64,000 bases of DNA from CAYXTW01 sp964452645 (lineage in GTDB: Bacteria; Zixibacteria; MSB-5A5; GN15; PGXB01), in NCBI GenBank assembly GCA_964452645.1, contig CAYVMO010000009.1, positions 1-64,000 on the forward strand, given 5' to 3'. Below are positions 9,186-18,636 of the stretch, piece by piece. The notes beneath the pieces were generated by a model. It was not told the DNA's origin and ran no database searches. It was given only the letters and a program-made list of their open reading frames with translations. The translations under genes were made by a program, and so were the position numbers. Positions within the stretch are counted from its first letter, which is position 1, and every line of letters begins with the position of its first letter.

Positions 9186-11603
9186 ATGAGTAATGATTCT
9201 CAGGCAAATGTTTCTTTCAAAACTGATGAAGCCGGAATATTATCATCCGGCAAAAGCAATCACATAAGACTTGTCAAGCCGAAGATCAGCTGGTTCGATG
9301 TGTTATTCGTTGATGATGACGGGCAGCCGCTTCCAGATATAGAATTCGAAATCAGATATGCCAACGGGAAGAAAAAAACGGCCAAGGCCGATAATAACGG
9401 CTACTACAAAGAAGAAAATACCCCCGAAGGAAAAATCTGGATAAAGACTACCGACGGTGCTGTAATAGAATCGTTTGGCAGTACCGGGATAAATGATAAA
9501 GAGGATGTCGATCCCGATAATAAAAAGGCCGAAGCGGTTGAAGTTATTATCCGCCGGGGGGACACGCTATCCAAGATTGCGCGAAAATTCGGCACGAAAT
9601 GGCGCAAATTATATAAATTCAAAGGGCCAGACGGGATCAAAAACTCGGAACGTCTTAGAAGCGGCAATCCTAATCTTATATATCCCGGCGAAATAATCTG
9701 GGTCCCGACCAAACGCCGGGTGGTTCATCTGCATACCAAATATTCTCCTAAGGGTATTGCCCGGGTGCGGGTGCGGAAAAAAAGGCGTGGTACTATCCAG
9801 CAGAAGACAGCCCAAAGGCATGAGATATATCAAAAACGATGGGAACATTACGCAATTGATAACCTGGCCCTTTCTGCCGGCTGGGATAAAGATAACAATA
9901 CGCCCGATATCGAAAATCTTTGCGAAGAGCTGACGCCGGTATTTAAAAGGATTCATCCCAAAGTCGGCAAGAACTGGAATCTGTATTTGATACAGGATAA
10001 CACAATGTCATATTACGATTCCGATGGGAAATTCAAATACAAATTTCAGTTAAATATGAAACCCAAAGGTTTGGTCGGGGCTTATACGCTTTTCCAGATC
10101 GATGGCAATTTATATACGGCCGGAATCTATGATATGACCAATGGAATAGGTGGTCCTGCTTCCGAGAAGAGTAATGTTTACATAGAGGAAATCATTATCG
10201 GGGAAGAAGGCAAAAAAGTCTACGGTGACAGCTTGTATGTATATAACAAAGCCGGAGAAATAGTCGATCTAAAAAAAGTCCCGATTATATACCTGGCGCC
10301 TGCTAATTGGGCGCAATGGACCGCGGTTGCCTTTCACGCCGGGAACGGTCTCCTCGATGAGTACATCGGTGACGATGACTACAACGAAAATGCTCATGAA
10401 AGAAATCTGAGAGTTATTGAAACCTGTAATTCATTTTATCGCGGAGAAATAAATAAGTATATAAAAAATGTGAAGGCAATTGATCCGAAACAGGGCGAAA
10501 ATGCGATTCGCAAACTGGGATCACCGCCCGAACCTTATCGTTTTCCGATCCCATTGACCGCCCGGGAGGCCCCGATAGCGCAGAAAAACTGGGATTTAAA
10601 ACTGGCTTCAAAGATGGGTGAATGTTCGACATATTCAGCCTGGCTGGCAATCACCCAAAAGCTGTGGGATATTAATCTCGTACGATGGAAATCAACCGAG
10701 GCCAGACACAGTGAAGGCAATATTTTTCTTCGCATAAAACTTACGGTGGAGCCGAACGCCGGTGAACTTATCGATAAGGCCAGTGACTGGCTGCTTTTCG
10801 GGCATCTTTCGACTTATGAGAAGGCCGGGTATGAGTACACGTTTGATGCCGGTACCGACGGTGTCACAACCGGCTCTAAGAAAACACTATCGGTTGTTGA
10901 AAACGGCGGTATAAAAGTCCCCGGTAAGGTCGACCTCGGCCTTGGCCGTACTATAGAGATTGACACCTCGGGCGCCGGCGATAACAAGATGATTTATAAC
11001 GTCGATGCCGGCGGTTATGGTGTGTCCTTTACTCCGAACGGCCCCTTTTCGATGAAAGGCCCGGCGGGGCCGCTGCCGATTAATACGACTTCGCATTGGG
11101 ATCCCGACAAGGCATCCGGCGGATATGGTGTGGCTTTTTCCATCCCCGGGGTCGGCGGTATCTATATCGGTCTTGAACATACCAACGTAAGGATGGATAC
11201 CCTTCTGGCCTACACATCGGGGGCACCCGGCTTTTTCGAAAAGAAATCATGTGATGATTTGGTAAAAACCTACTGGAACGACCTAACTCTCCAGGAAACG
11301 GCCAAACTGCAGGTTCTGGGATGGAACCAGGATCTTTGGGATTTTATGGAATTCCTGGATTATACAAATGATTTTCCCGCATCGGCGAAATCATCATTGG
11401 AGTCACTCAAAATAGAGGAAAGGATTGCCGCAATTCATCTCGGTTTTACCGGTGAATACGGTACGAATTGGAAGCAATTCTGGCTGGAATTGTCCTCAAA
11501 AGAGGGACAGGAAAAAGTTAAAAAGAAAAATAAGAAGATAGTCGAACAACTGAGGGCAAAAACGAAAACACAAATAGCCCCGCCACAGGGAATTAAAACG
11601 TAA
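9186..11603 (+). CDS. LysM-containing large protein, candidate T6SS effector
   Basis: An 805-residue protein without signal peptide. Residues about 35-95 are a TTR-like docking domain. About 118-175 are a LysM domain (the 'RRGDTLSKIARKFG' start and 'NLIYPGEIIWVP' end are typical), which binds peptidoglycan or chitin. The long remainder is unassigned: an alpha/beta region to about 540, then a Gly-rich beta region (540-680) with repeated 'GGYGV' turns, and a Lys-rich helical tail. LysM proteins are common beside PAAR and VgrG genes. Start ATG at 9186 has GGAGAT upstream. It ends the cargo module, 214 bases before the core operon. A wall-targeting effector is likely but no catalytic site could be named. 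Confidence 0.65.
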   Translation: MSNDSQANVSFKTDEAGILSSGKSNHIRLVKPKISWFDVLFVDDDGQPLPDIEFEIRYANGKKKTAKADNNGYYKEENTPEGKIWIKTTDGAVIESFGSTGINDKEDVDPDNKKAEAVEVIIRRGDTLSKIARKFGTKWRKLYKFKGPDGIKNSERLRSGNPNLIYPGEIIWVPTKRRVVHLHTKYSPKGIARVRVRKKRRGTIQQKTAQRHEIYQKRWEHYAIDNLALSAGWDKDNNTPDIENLCEELTPVFKRIHPKVGKNWNLYLIQDNTMSYYDSDGKFKYKFQLNMKPKGLVGAYTLFQIDGNLYTAGIYDMTNGIGGPASEKSNVYIEEIIIGEEGKKVYGDSLYVYNKAGEIVDLKKVPIIYLAPANWAQWTAVAFHAGNGLLDEYIGDDDYNENAHERNLRVIETCNSFYRGEINKYIKNVKAIDPKQGENAIRKLGSPPEPYRFPIPLTAREAPIAQKNWDLKLASKMGECSTYSAWLAITQKLWDINLVRWKSTEARHSEGNIFLRIKLTVEPNAGELIDKASDWLLFGHLSTYEKAGYEYTFDAGTDGVTTGSKKTLSVVENGGIKVPGKVDLGLGRTIEIDTSGAGDNKMIYNVDAGGYGVSFTPNGPFSMKGPAGPLPINTTSHWDPDKASGGYGVAFSIPGVGGIYIGLEHTNVRMDTLLAYTSGAPGFFEKKSCDDLVKTYWNDLTLQETAKLQVLGWNQDLWDFMEFLDYTNDFPASAKSSLESLKIEERIAAIHLGFTGEYGTNWKQFWLELSSKEGQEKVKKKNKKIVEQLRAKTKTQIAPPQGIKT

Positions 11604-11703
11604 TGGATTTGATACGACGGCAAAATCGCAAGGCGATGAATTACCCGGATGGTTCACTGTCGGTTTTCAAATACCGGCGTCTTTGCTCGGGGGAACAAAA
11701 GGC

Positions 11704-11731
11704 TTGACTTTTTGGGGAAAAGAATTTTAAT
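11704..11731 (+). promoter_or_regulatory. Candidate promoter for the T6SS core operon
   Basis: TTGACT at 11704-11709 and TTTAAT at 11726-11731 are 16 bases apart in the 214-base gap between the cargo module and the first ClpV gene. The remainder of this gap is AT-rich with a ribosome binding site just before 11818. Assigned by eye; a transcript start map would confirm it. Confidence 0.35.
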
Positions 11732-11817
11732 TTTAAGGTTATTATTTAAATGATGATTATTTTTAAGGAGAGAAGAAGTCAATATTTATCATATAGTTAT
11801 GGAGTGAAATCGAATTT

Positions 11818-13275
11818 ATGGATATAGCCAATTACTCGTCTGATTCCCGATCGGCCATAAAAAATGCCAGGGAGGTCGCCGCCGATTTTAAACACCCCGA
11901 AATAGAGGTGGAGCATCTTCTGATGGCCCTCGTACGGCAAGAAGCGACCGAGGTGGAATCGATTCTTAATCAAATCGGCAAAAGCCCCTCATTTGTTGAA
12001 TCGATTTTGGAAATTCATCTCAAAGAACGGTCAAGCCGGGCGACCGCTCGTGAAAATTTGACTATTTCACCATCGGTTCAGAATGTTCTGGCTCAGGCGC
12101 TCGAAGAAAAAAACAAACTTTATGATACTCTGGTCGAACCGGAGCACATTCTTCTGGCCGTTTTTGACCCAAGATCCGGTTTATCGCCTTATGTGAATGA
12201 AAAAATCGGCATTACCCGTGAGGACATTTACAAAGCTATTGCTGAAAGTAAGGCGGTCGAGGAAATTGCTACGACAACCACCGCGACGGAAGCTGGAAAA
12301 CAGGGCGAGGGTAAAAAGGAAATCGCCGGGACACTTCGTTATTGCGTGGACATGACCAACCAGGCGGCCGCTGGCGAATTCGATCCTATGATTGGCCGTG
12401 AAAAAGAGGTCCAGCTTGTTATCCAGATTCTGCTTCGTCGTCGGAAAAACAGCCCTGTTCTGGTCGGCGGCGCCGGGGTCGGTAAGTCGGCCATTGTTGA
12501 AGGCTTCGCGCAGGCGGTTATCGATAAAAAAGTCCCCGAGGCACTCCAGGGTGTCAAAGTTATGGAAGTTGATATGGGCGGTCTCGTTGCCGGAGCCAAA
12601 TATAAAGGCGAATTCGAGGAAAGGTTTAAGGCTCTGGTAAGCGAAGTGGTCAAGTCGGGGGGCAAAATAATCCTGTTTATCGACGAGATTCATACTATTG
12701 CCGGAGCGGGCAGCGGCGGGGCTGGAATGGATGCCGCCAATCTGATAAAACCCGCGCTGGCGAGAGGCCATATTCGCCTCATTGGGGCTACCACCGAGGA
12801 AGAATACATTAAATATTTGGAAAAAGATAAGGCTTTGGACCGCCGATTTGAAAGAATAAAAGTCGAAGAACCGACGTTCGACGAGACGGTTCGAATATTA
12901 AAAGGCATCGTAAATAAATATCAGGATCATCATAAAGTCGAGTACACTCCCGAGGCTGTAACCGCCTCGGTCAAATTCGCCCAGAGATATTTATCCGAGC
13001 GAAATCTTCCTGATGTGGCCATTGATATTATTGACGAGGCTGCCTCGGAGTTCGGAGTCAAAAAAGAGCTTGCCAAAGACAGGATTTCCGTCGTATCTTC
13101 TCAGGTTCAGGAAATTAAGGAACTGATAAAAACCTGCGAGGGGAAAGACCCCAAAAAAGATGTGGCCGAGTTTGGAAAACTCCGTGATGCTTATGAACGA
13201 TTTTCGAGAGATTTCGACATTCTCCATGGATACTGGGGACACCGTCTGGAAGTCGGACAGGAGGCGCAGTCATGA
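11818..13275 (+). CDS. clpV: T6SS sheath-recycling ATPase, N-terminal half (split ClpV)
   Basis: This 485-residue protein holds the Clp N-terminal double repeat (about 1-145) and the first AAA+ domain of a ClpB/ClpV-type unfoldase. Walker A is G217-GAGVG-K223-S224 and Walker B ends in D289-E290 ('FIDEIHTI'). It stops within the coiled-coil middle domain. ClpV disassembles the contracted TssB-TssC sheath. The second AAA+ domain is encoded by the next gene, whose ATG overlaps this stop codon as ATGA and has its own GGAGG site. Together the halves total 851 residues, close to a full ClpV. Being followed by tssB and tssC supports ClpV over housekeeping ClpB. Confidence 0.9.
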   Translation: MDIANYSSDSRSAIKNAREVAADFKHPEIEVEHLLMALVRQEATEVESILNQIGKSPSFVESILEIHLKERSSRATARENLTISPSVQNVLAQALEEKNKLYDTLVEPEHILLAVFDPRSGLSPYVNEKIGITREDIYKAIAESKAVEEIATTTTATEAGKQGEGKKEIAGTLRYCVDMTNQAAAGEFDPMIGREKEVQLVIQILLRRRKNSPVLVGGAGVGKSAIVEGFAQAVIDKKVPEALQGVKVMEVDMGGLVAGAKYKGEFEERFKALVSEVVKSGGKIILFIDEIHTIAGAGSGGAGMDAANLIKPALARGHIRLIGATTEEEYIKYLEKDKALDRRFERIKVEEPTFDETVRILKGIVNKYQDHHKVEYTPEAVTASVKFAQRYLSERNLPDVAIDIIDEAASEFGVKKELAKDRISVVSSQVQEIKELIKTCEGKDPKKDVAEFGKLRDAYERFSRDFDILHGYWGHRLEVGQEAQS

Positions 13276-14372
13276 GAGATAAAATCAATCTCGACCTGAT
13301 AAAAAGCGATTTCGAGGATAAACTCATAAAAATTGAGGCCCTTTCGAAAATCGTCGATAATCTCGAACCGAAGATCGAAGATGCCGATATCGCCGCCGTT
13401 GTGGCGCGACGTACCGGTATTCCGCTATCGAAGATGATGACGGCGGAAAAAGACAGGCTGGTTAATATGGAATCTTTTCTGTCCGGCAAAATTATCGGGC
13501 AGGGAAATGCCATAAAAGCGATCGCCAATGCCATCCGCAAGTCGCGGGCCGGATTGAAAATGCCGAATCGGCCGGTCGGGTCGTTTTTGTTCCTGGGTCC
13601 CACCGGAACCGGCAAGACTTATCTACCCAAACTTCTGGCCGAATTTCTTTTTGATGACAAGAACGCTATGGTTCGGCTCGATATGTCGGAGTTTATGGAA
13701 TCGCACTCGGTTGCAAAAATGATCGGCGCTCCGCCGGGCTATGTCGGTTATGAAGAAGGTGGTCTTTTGACCGAAGCCGTACGGCGCAAGCCGTTTTCAA
13801 TTGTGCTTTTCGATGAAGTGGAAAAAGCTCACCCGGATGTGTTCAATGTCTTGTTGCAGCTTCTCGATGACGGTCGTCTTACTGACGGCCAGGGCCGGAC
13901 CGTTGATTTTTCGAACACGCTGGTGGTTTTGACCTCAAATTACGCCGCCGACAAAATTCTGGATGCCGATCGCGAAGGCCGCGAAGTTGATATGGAAGAA
14001 GTTCGTTCGTTTCTGTTTGCCAAGTTTCGGCCCGAATTTTTAAATCGGCTCAATGATATCATTATTTATCATACGTTCACCCCGGAACAGGTTGAAAAAA
14101 TCGCCGGGTTGGAATTCAATCAATTGAACATTCTGCTGAAAGATCAGGATATCGATGCCATCCTCAGCGCGGCGGCGCAGAAAAAACTGGCGATGGATGG
14201 TTATACGATCGAATTGGGCGCCCGGCCTATTCAGCGCACTATAGAAAAGGACATCATAAATCGATTGTCGGTCGATATTATCACCGGTAAAGTATCTCCG
14301 GGCGATAATATTTCGATTGATGTTAAAAATAATGAATATGTGTTTACCGTAATTGAAGAATCTAAATCATAA
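13272..14372 (+). CDS. T6SS sheath-recycling ATPase, C-terminal half (split ClpV)
   Basis: This 366-residue protein begins with a helical remnant of the middle domain, then the linker 'VVARRTGIPLSKM' and the second AAA+ domain: Walker A G109-PTGTG-K115-T116, Walker B 'VLFDEVEKAH', sensor 'VVLTSNYA', arginine finger region 'FRPEFLNRL' and C-terminal Clp D2-small domain. Every part expected of ClpB/ClpV D2 is present. The ATG is preceded by GGAGG with a seven-base spacer inside the previous gene, so separate translation is designed rather than caused by a recent frameshift. The two products must associate to form a working hexamer. Confidence 0.9.
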   Translation: MRDKINLDLIKSDFEDKLIKIEALSKIVDNLEPKIEDADIAAVVARRTGIPLSKMMTAEKDRLVNMESFLSGKIIGQGNAIKAIANAIRKSRAGLKMPNRPVGSFLFLGPTGTGKTYLPKLLAEFLFDDKNAMVRLDMSEFMESHSVAKMIGAPPGYVGYEEGGLLTEAVRRKPFSIVLFDEVEKAHPDVFNVLLQLLDDGRLTDGQGRTVDFSNTLVVLTSNYAADKILDADREGREVDMEEVRSFLFAKFRPEFLNRLNDIIIYHTFTPEQVEKIAGLEFNQLNILLKDQDIDAILSAAAQKKLAMDGYTIELGARPIQRTIEKDIINRLSVDIITGKVSPGDNISIDVKNNEYVFTVIEESKS

Positions 14373-14389
14373 ATATGATGGAGGTATAA

Positions 14390-14830
14390 ATGGCAAAATT
14401 TATGTTAGGTGCAACCGAGCGGATTAAAAAAGATGATTCCATCCCGGTTGAACTTTTGCCGTCCAACAAATTGCTTTATCTGGCAAAATTGAACAACGAT
14501 GAAGATGCCGATGTCACTCCGACTAAGTGCACCAATCTTAAGGATGTGTTTGAAAAATTCCGCCCTTCTTTTTCGGCCGAACTGGAATCCGCCGATGGTG
14601 AACCGGTCAATGCCGATTTTACTATCAAGGGGATGAAGGATTTTACGTCCAAAGAACTGATTGAACAGAACGAGTTTCTCCAGAAGACTTATTACAGCAA
14701 GGAAATGATGGACGATTTGGACAAACAGCTAAAGAAAAACAACGCCTTAAAAAAGACCTTGACCGACAAGGAAAAGAAAGAGGCACTTATGAAGGCGGCC
14801 ATGTATTACATTGACCTCCTTACGGAATAG
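14390..14830 (+). CDS. tssB: T6SS contractile sheath small subunit TssB
   Basis: A 146-residue protein near the usual TssB size (about 160). It contains the family motif region 'GMKDFTSKELIEQ', corresponding to the 'LKDFxPExIAxQ' of TssB, and a C-terminal helix ending in 'LL'. TssB and TssC interlock to form the cytoplasmic sheath whose contraction drives the Hcp tube outward. A GGAGG site lies just upstream, 17 bases after the ClpV half, and the tssC start is 16 bases downstream. Confidence 0.88.
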   Translation: MAKFMLGATERIKKDDSIPVELLPSNKLLYLAKLNNDEDADVTPTKCTNLKDVFEKFRPSFSAELESADGEPVNADFTIKGMKDFTSKELIEQNEFLQKTYYSKEMMDDLDKQLKKNNALKKTLTDKEKKEALMKAAMYYIDLLTE

Positions 14831-14846
14831 AAAAGAGGTGATTTAA

Positions 14847-16277
14847 ATGGGTGAAGAAGAAAAAACTCCGCAACCGCAGGCAGCCGAAGCCAAACCGGCG
14901 GCAGCCGCAGAAGAGGTTGTTTTAGAAAAGGTAACTGATGATGAATTCGCCTCGATCCTGGCCGATTCTTTCGGCGATTTTGGTAAACTGGCCAAATTAT
15001 TGCCGTCTTTTAAGACTAAGGATGGTGATTTGGTCCGGGGCGTTGAGTGGCTGGATCCGAAAAAAGATTTTCAGCGTAAAGAATTCCTGACCAAAAAGGA
15101 ATTCGCGACGCAGCGCAAGCTTTTGGCGGAGAGGCTGAAAATTTGGGTGAATTCGCTTACTTCGAGTGATAACCTGGATGAGGTCCGCAAAAACATTAAT
15201 GAGAGAGCGACCAAACTGGAAGAAAACCTCTCCAAGAACATGAAAAAGGTCCACAAAGCCAGCCGCGATCTCGAAACCACCTACCGTGCCATTGCCAATT
15301 TCTTTGCCAATGCTCAGGCGGAGCCGGACGAGAAGGTTAATGCTTATTTCGGCAATGTCAGTATCGACGAATTGACTGATCCTAATGATCGCGAGAAATT
15401 CGAACAGATTTCCAAAGCCGTGGCTGACCTGTACCGAGAATGGTCGATTAAAGAATGTTTTTCGATGTGTGCTATTCCGGGTTATGCCGGCAGCGTTGAG
15501 AACATCGATACGATCGCCCGGCAATTGGGTTTACCCAACAAAGTACATGTCATGACCGATCTGCCCAATTTCGAGAAATTCGAGGAAATCATGGATATGC
15601 TCGAAGACCCCAATTACGCTAATCTCCCCGGTATTGATAACTACAAGCAGTATGTCTCGGTCTTTGCCAACTATATCATGGCCCGTAAAGCCAATGAATA
15701 TGAAGACGATGATATGTGGATACCGCCTTCGGCGGCGGTGGCCGGTAAGATGTATCAGGGCGACCTGACGGTGGGTATGCAGCAGCCGTCGGCCGGATTT
15801 AAATACGGCAAGATCAACGAAGCCAAGTATCTTCGATTCCGCGCCAATCAGCCCGACGCCAGTAAGATTAACGAGAAAGGTGTCAATTCGATGGTCAGCT
15901 TTGAAGGTACTGCCGTAGCGATGGGCGCTTCGACGCTTTTCCAGAAGGATACTTTCAACGTTTATTCCATCCGCCGCACCTATGACTATGTTTATAAGAC
16001 GCTGCGGAATTATCTCAACAAGCAGACCTTCTCGGTGATTGACCAGAAATTTATCGACACCCTGCGGGGTGATATCGGTAAATTTATGAAAGCCATTTCC
16101 GGCGGCGATAATATTCTTCAGGATTACAAGGTCGAGATTTTCGCCGATGAGGAAATGCGCAAGCGGCAGGAAGTTGATATTAAGGTCGCGCTGAATCCCA
16201 AGTATCCGGCGCGGACTTTCAATATCGAATTTTCGGCCTGGAATGAAAATGATCAGACCAATGTCAAGGATAAATAG
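14847..16277 (+). CDS. tssC: T6SS contractile sheath large subunit TssC
   Basis: A 476-residue protein of normal TssC length. An Ala/Pro-rich N-terminal stretch (residues 5-25) precedes helical and sheath domains; the C-terminus 'YPARTFNIEFSAWNE' carries the strand that normally weaves neighbouring sheath subunits together. 'TFNVYSIRRTYDYVYKTLRN' is the conserved helix region. Start ATG has AGAGGTG upstream. It forms the sheath with the preceding tssB product. The 110 bases after it separate it from hcp and probably carry a separate leader for hcp. Confidence 0.88.
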   Translation: MGEEEKTPQPQAAEAKPAAAAEEVVLEKVTDDEFASILADSFGDFGKLAKLLPSFKTKDGDLVRGVEWLDPKKDFQRKEFLTKKEFATQRKLLAERLKIWVNSLTSSDNLDEVRKNINERATKLEENLSKNMKKVHKASRDLETTYRAIANFFANAQAEPDEKVNAYFGNVSIDELTDPNDREKFEQISKAVADLYREWSIKECFSMCAIPGYAGSVENIDTIARQLGLPNKVHVMTDLPNFEKFEEIMDMLEDPNYANLPGIDNYKQYVSVFANYIMARKANEYEDDDMWIPPSAAVAGKMYQGDLTVGMQQPSAGFKYGKINEAKYLRFRANQPDASKINEKGVNSMVSFEGTAVAMGASTLFQKDTFNVYSIRRTYDYVYKTLRNYLNKQTFSVIDQKFIDTLRGDIGKFMKAISGGDNILQDYKVEIFADEEMRKRQEVDIKVALNPKYPARTFNIEFSAWNENDQTNVKDK

Positions 16278-16387
16278 ATCGGAAAATCATGAACTATGGA
16301 GGTGAATGCATTTTATTTGAGATTTTTCGCTTGTAGAAACGAATATTTAAATAATTAATTCTTTGAAGCAATTGAAGGAGAAATGTC

Positions 16388-16792
16388 ATGGCAAGAAGAC
16401 CATCACTTGAGGTTGACGGTGTAACCTACAAGAACGTTCAGGAGGTTTCGTACGAAACCAATTGCGCCAGCGATGAAACCGGCCGTCCGTCGGATTGTGC
16501 CCGCGGCGGGCTGATCCGAGTTATGAGAGAATCGGACGATAACACCGAACTCGCCAACTGGGCTTTCAATTCCGACAAGGAGCATCTCCGAGGCGGCAAG
16601 GTCCATTTCAAGAACAGCGACGACAGCGAGATGAAAGTCCTGGAATGGAAAGACGGCTTTATTACACATTATGAGGAACACGTTCCGCATATCAAACATA
16701 ATGCCGACGATCAATCTTACGAGTATATGGAAATATCCTGCAAATCGATGGCCGTCGGTTCGGTCGAGATTGATAATCGCTGGGAAGAATAA
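16388..16792 (+). CDS. tssD: T6SS tube protein Hcp (TssD type)
   Basis: A 134-residue beta-barrel protein. The 'VDGVTYKNVQEVSYET' start, 'DETGRPSDCARGG' turn, and 'EYMEISCKSMAVGSVE' end match the Bacteroidetes-style TssD family rather than proteobacterial Hcp1. It stacks as rings to form the tube inside the TssBC sheath and can carry small effectors. Start ATG has AAGGAG seven bases upstream. A strong hairpin follows the gene, likely favouring high expression of this abundant subunit over vgrG. Confidence 0.85.
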   Translation: MARRPSLEVDGVTYKNVQEVSYETNCASDETGRPSDCARGGLIRVMRESDDNTELANWAFNSDKEHLRGGKVHFKNSDDSEMKVLEWKDGFITHYEEHVPHIKHNADDQSYEYMEISCKSMAVGSVEIDNRWEE

Positions 16793-16805
16793 TGCTTCGG
16801 CACCT

Positions 16806-16835
16806 ACCGGGCGGATATAATTCCGCCCGGTCAAA
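16806..16835 (+). terminator. Intercistronic hairpin after hcp
   Basis: ACCGGGCGGA (16806-16815) pairs perfectly with TCCGCCCGGT (16822-16831) around a six-base loop, followed by CAAATTTT rather than a clean T-run. It could partly terminate transcription or protect the hcp message, lowering vgrG relative to hcp. Confidence 0.6.
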
Positions 16836-16863
16836 TTTTAAATGGGGATATGTATAATATCTT

Positions 16864-18633
16864 ATGAATATTTTGGAAACTCCATCGGAATGCACGATCA
16901 AAATTGATAACAAAAAGATCAAGCATAATGTATCCGGTCTGGAGCTATACCAGTATATCGATGATCATCACGAACTCCGGGTAAGTATCCGTCAGGCCAG
17001 TGAGGCCTCGGGGCAGGATTTCGAAAATCCTGAAACATATACGTCCTTTTTGGGGAAGTCCATTTCGGTAAATATTAAACCGACCGGCGGATATGTCGAC
17101 GCCTCCCGGGAACTGGAATTTATCGGGGTCGTAACCGAAGTACGTATTGATAACAGTGTGGATCGTCTCAATGATGCCATTATAACTGCCCACAGTCCGA
17201 CTATTTCATTTGACGGCGCCAAACACAACGCCCAGTACACCGATCAATCGGCCAGCGATATTATCGGTTCGTTGCTCCGGAAATATCCTATCACTTTGGG
17301 GAATATCGAATCGACGTCCGGTACGTATAAATTTGATACCCAGTACCGCGAAACCGATTATGAATACATTTTGCGGGTTGCCAAATCTCAGGACCTGTTC
17401 GCCTACTACAACGGTAAGGAATTCAAGGTGGAGAAGGCCCAATGCGGTGATGTTGACGAACTTGTCTGGCGCGAGACGCTTGGTTCGTTTCGGATGGGAT
17501 TGGGGACGGTTGCTCACGAATTTACCGCCAAGGTTTATAACTACGAACAAAAGAAAACGTTTTCTCAGGATACCAAATCATTGACGGCGCAGGCATCTCT
17601 GTCGAATTTGTCGAAAGTCTCGCCCGATGCCTCGAAGGAAGTATATAAGGATTCCGGATATTCGGAAGTATCGAAAACCGCTGCCGATGCTCAATCGCTT
17701 GATTCGGAGTTACAGACGGAAAGGAATCGGGCGATGGGCGGAATGGTAAAGTGCTACGGCCAGTCGAATGTCCCCAAAGTATCTATTGGCCACTGTGTTA
17801 AAATTAAAGGTATGGATAAACTGGATGGCTCGTACTGGGTGAAAGCCATCAAACATGTTTTTGAAGAGAGCGGAAAATATCATAACGATTTCGTTTGCAG
17901 CCCGATTGATATATCGTACCCCGAAAAACGTTCGATGGCGGAAATTCTGGAGGAGGCCGAAAAGCCGTTGACCGTCGCGCAGCATCGGGCGTTGGTGCAG
18001 GAGCCGGAAATACAAAAAAAAGCACGATTCAGTGGTCTGCATTCGGCGCTGGTTATCGATAACAAAGATCCCGACGGCTTGGGCCGGATCAAAGTCCAGT
18101 ATCCCTGGGCGGAATCCGAAACGGTCTGGATACGGTTTGTCGTTCCTTATGCCGGAGCGGACAGGGGCTGGTTCAGTCTTCCGGAAATCGGCGATGAAGT
18201 AATCGTCGGATATGAGTTCGGAGATCCCGATTATCCGATTGCTTTGGGTGCCGTTTATAATAATGAATCCCAACCGCCGGGCGATACCGAAGGAAACAAC
18301 TGTGATATCAAAATGTTGCAGACCAGAAGCGGCAATCAGATATATTTCAATGATGCCGATGGCAGTGAGGAACTCCGAATCTCGATGAAGGATGGGAAAA
18401 ACGGAATCGTTATGAAGTTGTCCGGCCCGACAGTCAGCATCAAAAGCGACGGCGGCGATATCAGCATCGAGTCCAACAATATTACGATTGAAAGTCAGGC
18501 GGATATCAAGTTGAAGGCCGGCGCCAATATTAATATTGAAGCCGGTGCCAATCTGACGCTCAAGGGATCCGCGCAATTGAACGCCGAAGGTGGCGTGACC
18601 GCTGTCAAAGGTAACCCCATCCAGCTTAATTAA
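16864..18633 (+). CDS. vgrG: T6SS spike protein VgrG (TssI)
   Basis: A 589-residue VgrG with the gp27-like ring domains (about 1-350), an OB-fold gp5-like domain (about 385-470, 'GLGRIKVQYPWAESETVWIRF'-type segment) and a triangular beta-helix needle (about 490-575) with repeats such as 'ISIESNNITIE' and 'NINIEAGANLTLKG'. No effector extension follows the needle, so cargo must ride on PAAR or separate carriers. It forms the spike at the tip of the Hcp tube. tssE starts four bases after its stop. Confidence 0.9.
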   Translation: MNILETPSECTIKIDNKKIKHNVSGLELYQYIDDHHELRVSIRQASEASGQDFENPETYTSFLGKSISVNIKPTGGYVDASRELEFIGVVTEVRIDNSVDRLNDAIITAHSPTISFDGAKHNAQYTDQSASDIIGSLLRKYPITLGNIESTSGTYKFDTQYRETDYEYILRVAKSQDLFAYYNGKEFKVEKAQCGDVDELVWRETLGSFRMGLGTVAHEFTAKVYNYEQKKTFSQDTKSLTAQASLSNLSKVSPDASKEVYKDSGYSEVSKTAADAQSLDSELQTERNRAMGGMVKCYGQSNVPKVSIGHCVKIKGMDKLDGSYWVKAIKHVFEESGKYHNDFVCSPIDISYPEKRSMAEILEEAEKPLTVAQHRALVQEPEIQKKARFSGLHSALVIDNKDPDGLGRIKVQYPWAESETVWIRFVVPYAGADRGWFSLPEIGDEVIVGYEFGDPDYPIALGAVYNNESQPPGDTEGNNCDIKMLQTRSGNQIYFNDADGSEELRISMKDGKNGIVMKLSGPTVSIKSDGGDISIESNNITIESQADIKLKAGANINIEAGANLTLKGSAQLNAEGGVTAVKGNPIQLN

Positions 18634-18636
18634 GTT

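Noticed and set aside
13250..13290. ClpV split as a simple sequencing error
   Set aside because: The second gene has its own GGAGG site at correct spacing and an ATGA overlap; still listed as a point to verify.
17710..18576. Long minus-strand open frame of 288 codons inside vgrG
   Set aside because: Composition is that of an antisense shadow of VgrG repeats, which leave the opposite strand open.
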